Below, piece by piece: positions 58,842 through 64,000 of a stretch of DNA of 64,000 nucleotides. A program made the position numbers and the translations under genes. How positions within the stretch are numbered: position 1 is the stretch's first letter; each line of letters begins with the position of its first letter. Source of the DNA: Clostridia bacterium (lineage in GTDB: Bacteria > Bacillota > Clostridia > TANB77 > CAG-508); NCBI GenBank assembly GCA_900770415.1, contig CAAGKN010000018.1, positions 13,387 to 77,386 on the forward strand, given 5' to 3'. A model generated the notes under the pieces. That model worked only from the letters and a program-made list of their open reading frames with translations, was not told the origin of the DNA and searched no databases.

Positions 58842-59132
58842 TTAACTTGGTAAATTTATTTTAGAATCTTTTTTTCTTTGCCTAAACAAAGTAATTTTAT
58901 TACCAATTACCTGAACAACTGCAGAATTTGTATTTTCAGCTATTTCAAAAGATAAATCTTTTGCAGAATCTGGTGCTGTTTCTAGAACAGTTATCTTAAT
59001 TAATTCTCTTGCTTCTAATGCGTCATTTAATTGTTTAATTAAATTATCATTTATTCCATTTTTACCAATTTGAAAAATAGCATCTATACTATTTGCTAAT
59101 CCTCTTAAATATGCTCTTTGCTTACTAGTCAT
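58842..59132 (-). CDS. yhbY: Ribosome assembly RNA-binding protein YhbY
   Basis: A 96-residue CRM-domain protein associated with 50S precursors. Signatures are 'MTSKQRAYLRGLANSIDAIF', 'QIGKNGINDNLIKQLNDALE', 'ELIKITVLE' and 'VVQVIGNKITLFRQRKKDSK'. Single gene on the minus strand, convergent with gmk. Confidence 0.94.
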   Translation of the reverse strand: MTSKQRAYLRGLANSIDAIFQIGKNGINDNLIKQLNDALEARELIKITVLETAPDSAKDLSFEIAENTNSAVVQVIGNKITLFRQRKKDSKINLPS

Positions 59133-59163
59133 ATAAATCTCCTATCTATTATTAAAATTAATG

Positions 59164-59187
59164 TAGGGGTCGCCGTCCTCGGCGACC
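59164..59187 (+). repeat. GGTCGCC short hairpin repeat, copy 2
   Basis: Identical over 24 bp to 9681-9704 (TAGGGGTCGCCGTCCTCGGC then GACC). Lies between the divergent yhbY and priA. Confidence 0.88.
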
Positions 59188-59268
59188 CGAACACAAATAC
59201 AATAATTTTTATATTTCTGAACAGTAACTATTTTAGTACAATTTTAACCAAAAATCAATACCACATTC

Positions 59269-59297
59269 TTGTTAATGCTTAATATTTTTGATATACT
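59269..59297 (+). promoter_or_regulatory. SigA promoter of priA-def-fmt
   Basis: TTGTTA (59269-59274), 17-bp spacer, TATACT (59292-59297). Confidence 0.65.
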
Positions 59298-59317
59298 AAA
59301 TAAGCAAAGGAGAAAAA

Positions 59318-61546
59318 ATGGTAGCAGAAGTTATAATAAACACAATAGCAAAAGAACTAAATAAAACGTATGATTATATAATTCCAGACTCTATTTTAAA
59401 TCAAATAAAAATAGGGTCTAGAGTTTTTGTGCCATTTGGGAGAGCAAAGCAAAAAGAAGGCTTCGTTATAGGAATAAAAAAAGAGTCAGAATTTGCAAAT
59501 AAAGAAATTATAAAATTAGAGGACAATATATTAACAAAAGAGAATGTAGAACTAGCTAAATTAATGTCTAGAAGATATTTTTGTAACATATCAGATTGCA
59601 TAAAACTAATGCTTCCACCAGGAGCAACAAGTACAAATATAGAAAATAGAGTAAAAGACAAAACCGAAAGCTTTGTATATTTAAAAAAAGATATAGATGA
59701 AATAGAATTTGATATAGAAACTAAAAAAATAAAATCAGAAAAACAAATTAAACTACTAAGATTTTTATTTGAAAATGAGGGAATACATGTATTAGATTTA
59801 CAATGCATAACAGAAATTTCAAGAAGCATAATAAATACATTATCAAAAAACGGATACATAGAAATAGTTCAAGAAAAGGTAGAAAGAAACCCATTTATAC
59901 ATAAAGACATAAAGAAAGATAAACCATTAAAATTAACTCAAGAACAACAGAATGCATATAATAAAATAGTAGATAGCAAATTTAAAGAATTTCTTATATA
60001 TGGTGTAACTGGTTCTCGGAAAAACAGAAATATATATGCAAATAATTCAAAATGCACTAAAAAATAATAAAACAGCAATTGTACTAGTTCCAGAAATATC
60101 ACTTACACCACAAATGGTAGATAGATTTTTAGCAAGGTTTGGAGATTGCATAGCAGTATTACATAGCAAGCTTTCACAGGGAGAGAGATTTGACCAATGG
60201 AAAAATATTAAGAGTGGTAAAGCAAAAATCATAATAGGTGCAAGGTCTGCAATTTTTGCACCAGTAGAAAATTTAGGAGTAATAATAATAGACGAGGAAC
60301 ATGATTCCTCATATAAATCTGACATGGCACCTAGATATAAAGCACAAGATATAGCTAAATATTTAGCAAAGAAAAATGACATACCATTAGTATTGCGGTA
60401 GTGCAACACCAGATATAGGAACATTTACAAGAGCACAAAGCGGTGAGATAGAATTAATAAAACTTACCAAAAGAGCAAACAATTCTAATCTTCCAAATGT
60501 AGAAATTGTAGATTTAAGAGAAGAATTAGCAAATGGAAACAGATCAATAATAAGTAATAGATTATATGAAAAAATAGAAGAAAATTTAAAAAACAAAAAA
60601 CAGATAATCTTATTTTTAAACAGAAGAGGTTATTCTACCTTTGTTATGTGTAGAGATTGTGGCTATACTTTAAAATGTAAAAGATGTAACATCAGTTTAA
60701 CATACCATGAATATACAAACACATTAAAATGCCATTACTGTGGCTATGAAATAAATAATGTAACAACATGCCCAAGCTGTAAAAGCAAAAATATAAAATT
60801 TTTTGGAACAGGAATAGAAAAACTAGAAAATGAAATAAAAAAACTTTTCCCACAAGCTACAACAATTAGAATGGATGTAGACACTGTTACAAAAAAGAAT
60901 TCTCACGAAACAATTTTAAACAAATTTAAAAATGACAATATAGATATTTTAATAGGTACACAAATGGTAGTAAAAGGCCATCATTTTCCAAATGTAAATT
61001 TAGTTGGAGTAATTGCTGCAGATGGAAGTTTAAACATAGAAGATTATAGAGCAAATGAAAGAACATTTGATTTACTTACACAAGTGGCACGGAAGAGCAG
61101 GAAGAGAGTCAAATGATGGACAAGTAATAATACAAACATATAATCCAGATAATTTCTGCATAAAATATGCAAAAGAACAAAACTATGATATGTTTTATGA
61201 AACAGAAATAGCACTAAGAAGACAGTTGAAATATCCGCCATTTTGCGATATAATAATGATTGGAATAAGCTCTGCTTCAGAGCAAGAAGTAGAAAAAGCT
61301 TCTAGAAAAATATATGAATTAATAAATAAAGAAAATATAAAATATAAAACAAAAATAGAAGTATATAAACCAGTTGTAGCACCAATTAGCAAAATAAAAA
61401 ATAAATATAGATGGAGAATAATTATTAAGTGTAAGCTAAATAATAATATAATAAATCTATTAAATTCGGTATTAGAAAAATACTATAATTTGAAGTTTAA
61501 AAATACAAGAGTTGTTGTGGACGTTAATCCAAACAATATGAATTAG
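59318..61546 (+). CDS. priA: Primosomal helicase PriA (requires three +1 frameshifts)
   Basis: 741 residues after skipping C60017, C60396 and C61090; normal PriA length. It reloads the replisome at stalled forks. Every junction restores an invariant helicase glycine: Walker A 'GVTGS-GKTEIY' (Gly234), motif III 'LL-GSATPDIG' (Gly360) and motif VI 'QVA-GRAGRESNDG' (Gly591). Between them the frames carry 'VPEISLTPQMVDRF', DEEH 'IIIDEEHDSSYK' and the zinc cysteines (CRDC, CKRC, CHYC, CPSC). Unshifted translation would give 249 aa lacking all ATPase motifs beyond Walker A. PriA needs all three events for one product, which sets a high bar on shift efficiency. It is followed closely by def and fmt. 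Confidence 0.95.
60017..60020 (+). other. +1 frameshift site CGGA (priA, Gly234, Walker A)
   Basis: TCT-CGG-A becomes TCT-GGA, completing GSGKT of the ATP-binding loop. Confidence 0.94.
60396..60399 (+). other. +1 frameshift site CGGT (priA, Gly360, motif III)
   Basis: TTG-CGG-T becomes TTG-GGT, completing GSATP; without it TAG follows at once. Confidence 0.94.
61090..61093 (+). other. +1 frameshift site CGGA (priA, Gly591, motif VI)
   Basis: GCA-CGG-A becomes GCA-GGA, completing AGRAGR. Arginines here are AGA, not CGG. Confidence 0.94.
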
Positions 61547-61558
61547 GGGGCAATTTAT

Positions 61559-62044
61559 ATGGCAATAAGAATAATAAGAGAAGAAGGAGACGAAATACTA
61601 AGGAAAAAGTCAAGAGAAGTTGAAGTAATTGATGAAAAAACAAAGGAATTAATAAAAGATATGATAGAAACTTTGCACAAGTACCAAGGAGTTGGTTTAG
61701 CAGCAGTGCAAGTTGGAGTTTTAAAAAGAATATTTATAATAGATTTATACGAAGAAAATGTAGAGCCTTATGTTTTTATAAATCCAGAAATTATAAAAAC
61801 AAAGGGAGAACAAACAGTAGAAGAGGGATGCTTGAGCTTTCCAAATAAATTTGCAAAAATAGTAAGACCAAAAGAAGTTGTAGTAAGAGCTTTAAATGAA
61901 AAAGGTGAAAAGTTTGAAATAAAAGCAAAAGACTTATTTGCACAAGCAATATCACATGAAACAGATCACCTAAATGGAGAATTATTTATAGATAAAATAA
62001 TACCAGGCACACTAGAAATACTAACACCAGAACAAAAAGATTAA
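61559..62044 (+). CDS. def: Peptide deformylase
   Basis: 161 residues; removes formyl from new N-terminal methionines. Motif 1 'GVGLAAVQVG' (usual GxGLAAPQ), motif 2 'EEGCLSFP' with the metal-binding Cys and motif 3 'HETDHLNG' (HExxH) are all present. The Val in place of Pro in motif 1 is a mild variant. AGGGGGC precedes the ATG; 12 bp upstream is the priA stop. In operon with fmt, the enzyme adding the formyl group. Confidence 0.97.
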   Translation: MAIRIIREEGDEILRKKSREVEVIDEKTKELIKDMIETLHKYQGVGLAAVQVGVLKRIFIIDLYEENVEPYVFINPEIIKTKGEQTVEEGCLSFPNKFAKIVRPKEVVVRALNEKGEKFEIKAKDLFAQAISHETDHLNGELFIDKIIPGTLEILTPEQKD

Positions 62045-62056
62045 AGGAGGAAAAAC

Positions 62057-63040
62057 ATGAAAATAGTATTCATGGGGACCCCAGATTTCGCAAGAGATTC
62101 GCTATCAGCAATATATGACGCAGGACATGAAATTACGGCAGTAGTTACAGTTCCAGATAAGCCTAAAGGAAGAGGAATGAAATTAATTCCATGCGAAGTA
62201 AAAGAATATGCAATAGAAAAAAATATAAAAGTATATCAACCAGAAAAGTTAAGAGAAAATAAAGAAATAGTAGACACATTAAAAGATATAAATCCAGACG
62301 TTATTTGCGTTGTAGCGTATGGAAAAATAATACCAAAAGAAATATTAGAAATCCCTAAATATGGATGTGTAAATGTTCATCCATCATTACTTCCACAATA
62401 TAGAGGTTCAGCACCAATACAATGGGCAATTTTAAATGGAGACAAAGAAACTGGTGTTACAACAATGTATTTAGATGAAGGAATGGATTCAGGAGATATT
62501 ATTTTGCAAACAAAAACTTTAATAGATAAAGACGAAACATCAGGAGAATTATGGGATAGATTATCAAAAATAGGAGCAGAGCTTTTAGTAGAAACATTAG
62601 AAAAAATAGAAAATAAAACTGCTCCAAGAATAAAACAACCAAAAGAATTTACACTTGCCCCAATGATTGAAAAATCACAAGCAAAAATAGATTGGAAGAG
62701 TAAAACGGCACAAGAAATAAAAAATCTAGTAAGAGGCTTAAACCCAATAATGGGAGCCTATTCGGTGCTAAACGAAAAGAAAATTAAGTTTTGGAAAGTA
62801 GATAAATTATCAATAGAAGAGTTTATAAATAAATATCCTGAATTTAAAGAATATGAATATAGATTTTTAGAAATAGATCCAGGAACAGTGCTATATATAG
62901 ATAAAAAAGAAGCAATATATATAATGGCAAAAGAAGGAATAATAAAAGTTCTAGAAATACAAGGCGAAAATGCAAAAAGAATGCCTACACCAGAATTCTT
63001 AAGAGGAAATAGAATAGAGGTAGTAGACAAATTTGAATAA
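62057..63040 (+). CDS. fmt: Methionyl-tRNA formyltransferase
   Basis: 327 residues; formylates initiator Met-tRNA. The N-terminal formyltransferase fold shows 'IVFMGTPDFARDSLSAIYDA', folate loop 'VHPSLLPQYRGSAPIQWAI' and 'TMYLDEGMDSGDI'; the C-terminal OB-like tRNA domain follows. The length is typical. AAAGGAGG precedes the ATG. With def it completes the formylation-deformylation cycle. Confidence 0.98.
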   Translation: MKIVFMGTPDFARDSLSAIYDAGHEITAVVTVPDKPKGRGMKLIPCEVKEYAIEKNIKVYQPEKLRENKEIVDTLKDINPDVICVVAYGKIIPKEILEIPKYGCVNVHPSLLPQYRGSAPIQWAILNGDKETGVTTMYLDEGMDSGDIILQTKTLIDKDETSGELWDRLSKIGAELLVETLEKIENKTAPRIKQPKEFTLAPMIEKSQAKIDWKSKTAQEIKNLVRGLNPIMGAYSVLNEKKIKFWKVDKLSIEEFINKYPEFKEYEYRFLEIDPGTVLYIDKKEAIYIMAKEGIIKVLEIQGENAKRMPTPEFLRGNRIEVVDKFE

Positions 63041-63051
63041 TACATTAAAAA

Positions 63052-63841
63052 TCATCTGTTTAAATTAGACAATTTAATACCTGCAATAAAAGAAACTATT
63101 AACAAAACGATTGAAATGATTCCTTGTGTATTAAAACTAAAACCAGGATAAATTACAAAAACAGAACCTAAAACAAAACCAATTATAGCAAAGTATGTAT
63201 ATGACTTTGCTATTTTAAATAAAAAATTAATTAAAACCAAAAATATAATTCCACCAATTGCAAATCCAATACCAATAGGAATTAAAATAGATAAATTTAA
63301 ACTTGCTATTGCAGAAATATAAACTTCGTAAATTCCTAAAAGCATTAAAAGTACAGTTTTACTAACACCAGGAATAACAATTCCTGCAGAAGTAATTGCA
63401 CCAGAAAGAATTAGGTAAGAGTTAGAATTAAAGCTACTTAAAGCATTTGAAATATTTCCTTCAAGAGAAACTAAATATAAACTAAAAGAAAAAGTAACAA
63501 GCATACAAAGAATGTGCGAAAAAGTTACTTTTTTTACATTAGCCTGTTTTACAACTAAAGGTATACTACCTAATATCAAGCCAATAAAAGCAAAAGAAGT
63601 TGGCATATAGTACTTATTAAAAAGAACTTTTAGAATATTTCCAAACAAAAAAACACCAACAAAAACTCCTAAACAAATAGGAAATAGAAATGTAAAATTC
63701 TTTTTTATATCTTTAAAAAAATTCAAAATAGAATTTACTAGTTTTTCATAAAGCCCGAAAAGAGCATAAAAGTACACCACTACTTATCCCAGGAAGAATA
63801 GCACCAGCACCAATAAAAATTCCAGCAATAAAATTTCTCAT
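63052..63841 (-). CDS. DUF368-family membrane protein (requires +1 frameshift at 63757)
   Basis: 262 residues after skipping one C, with 7-8 membrane helices. The true start is the ATG at 63841 preceded by AGGAGATTTT; the N-terminus 'GIFIGAGAILPGISSGVLLC' has the DUF368 'IPGISGG' signature. At 63757 (minus strand) the zero frame meets CGG and then stops a few codons later; skipping gives 'LLCSF-GLYEKLVNSIL', the family continuation. A second PG-S motif lies in 'AGIVIPGVSKTVLLMLLGIY'. DUF368 includes UptA/PopT-type undecaprenyl-phosphate flippases, so a lipid-carrier role is possible but inferred. Confidence 0.85.
63754..63757 (-). other. +1 frameshift site CGGG (DUF368 gene, Gly29)
   Basis: Minus strand TTT-CGG-G becomes TTT-GGG. 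The only shift site with GGG as the glycine codon. Confidence 0.85.
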
Positions 63842-63857
63842 AAAATCTCCTCGTATA

Positions 63858-64000
63858 AATTGGAATTTGTAATTATATTCAAAATTAAAATATTAAAATT
63901 CAAAAAATGGTTCAGGTCATGTCGCTTTCATAGAAATTGTAAATTTTCTTGCTCCGCAGCGCCCTCATTAAAAATGAGATTCCCTACTGCGCTCGAAAAA
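63858..64000 (-). repeat. TIR-bounded foldback element, copy B (runs off window)
   Basis: Reverse complement of 6046-6186, with few mismatches through 63997, including the structured core with CTCATT/AATGAG and the terminal AAATT-GAATTTGT repeat. It begins just upstream of the DUF368 gene and continues past the window end. Confidence 0.85.

Noticed and set aside
10168..63757. Reading the eleven broken genes as pseudogenes
   Set aside because: Every break is the same single C at the same codon phase before Gly, both sides are fully conserved, and genes such as priA, dnaJ and gpsA are normally indispensable; decay would give varied lesions and stop codons.
10168..63757. Sequencing or assembly error as the sole cause of the extra C bases
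   Set aside because: Not excluded without reads, but errors should also appear in other codon phases, other bases and homopolymers; none was noticed, and 14 of 15 insertions are not next to another C.

Overview
The window is an AT-rich, gene-dense stretch of a low-GC, endospore-forming Firmicute, most likely an uncultured member of the Clostridia. The evidence is the codon use (AGA, ATA and TTA dominate), the SigA promoters and AAGGAGG ribosome sites, and the sporulation and germination genes (spoVS, dpaB, cwlJ, gerQ, dacF, gerW/ytfJ, whiA). The gene orders are typical of Firmicutes: prkC-rpe, gatCAB, rny-ymdB-spoVS followed by recA-recX, miaB-mutS, hrcA-grpE-dnaK-dnaJ-rsmE, yicC-remA-rpoZ-gmk and priA-def-fmt. 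The lineage assignment is inferred. No tRNA, rRNA, CRISPR array, transposase or prophage was found.

The outstanding feature is a uniform reading-frame anomaly. Fifteen times, in eleven genes, a conserved reading frame is broken by one extra C placed exactly at a codon boundary before a glycine codon, so the zero frame presents CGG. Skipping that C (CGGN read as GGN) restores a full-length protein each time. The restored residue is often an invariant glycine: the Walker A, GSATP and AGRAGR glycines of PriA, the fourth CxxCxGxG of DnaJ, the LGDL loop of GpsA. The affected genes are rlmB, gpsA, cwlJ (2 sites), gerQ, a pilin-like GLUG protein, dpaB, dacF (2), a HAD hydrolase, dnaJ, priA (3) and a DUF368 membrane protein. 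In all other genes I found in-frame CGG only three times, always as CGGG and only in small genes I cannot identify. I infer that this organism reads CGG by +1 frameshifting or as a quadruplet glycine codon. I therefore annotate the eleven genes as intact, frameshift-requiring CDSs, not pseudogenes.

Layout. 1-10.5 kb: PASTA-kinase tail, rpe, a class A PBP, a PAP2 phosphatase, membrane and hypothetical genes, lepA, rlmB. 10.5-10.7 kb: a free-standing small-RNA gene with its own promoter and terminator. 10.8-17.4 kb: gatCAB, rpmF, der-plsY-gpsA. 17.4-22 kb: hypotheticals, rnpB and an RluA-family synthase. 22-25.3 kb: cwlJ-gerQ and pta-ackA. 25.4-32.5 kb: a transglycosylase, the pilin-like protein, thiN, dpaB, rny, ymdB, spoVS. 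32.5-46.4 kb: a peptide-binding protein, recA-recX, scpA (no scpB), DUF2953-gerW, a VanW-like lipoprotein, dacF, rpmE, a HAD hydrolase, miaB-mutS. 46.4-50 kb: a small Cys-rich protein, a 6S-like RNA, prmC, a short whiA, hemW. 50-55 kb: the CIRCE-controlled heat-shock operon. 55-64 kb: rsmE, an AT-hook membrane protein, yicC-remA-rpoZ-gmk, yhbY, priA-def-fmt, DUF368.

The intergenic regions carry at least four families of dispersed, strongly folded repeats: a TIR-bounded foldback element, a short GGTCGCCG hairpin, a double-hairpin block, and a roughly 125-nt foldback whose arms diverge in sequence but stay complementary around a conserved apex.
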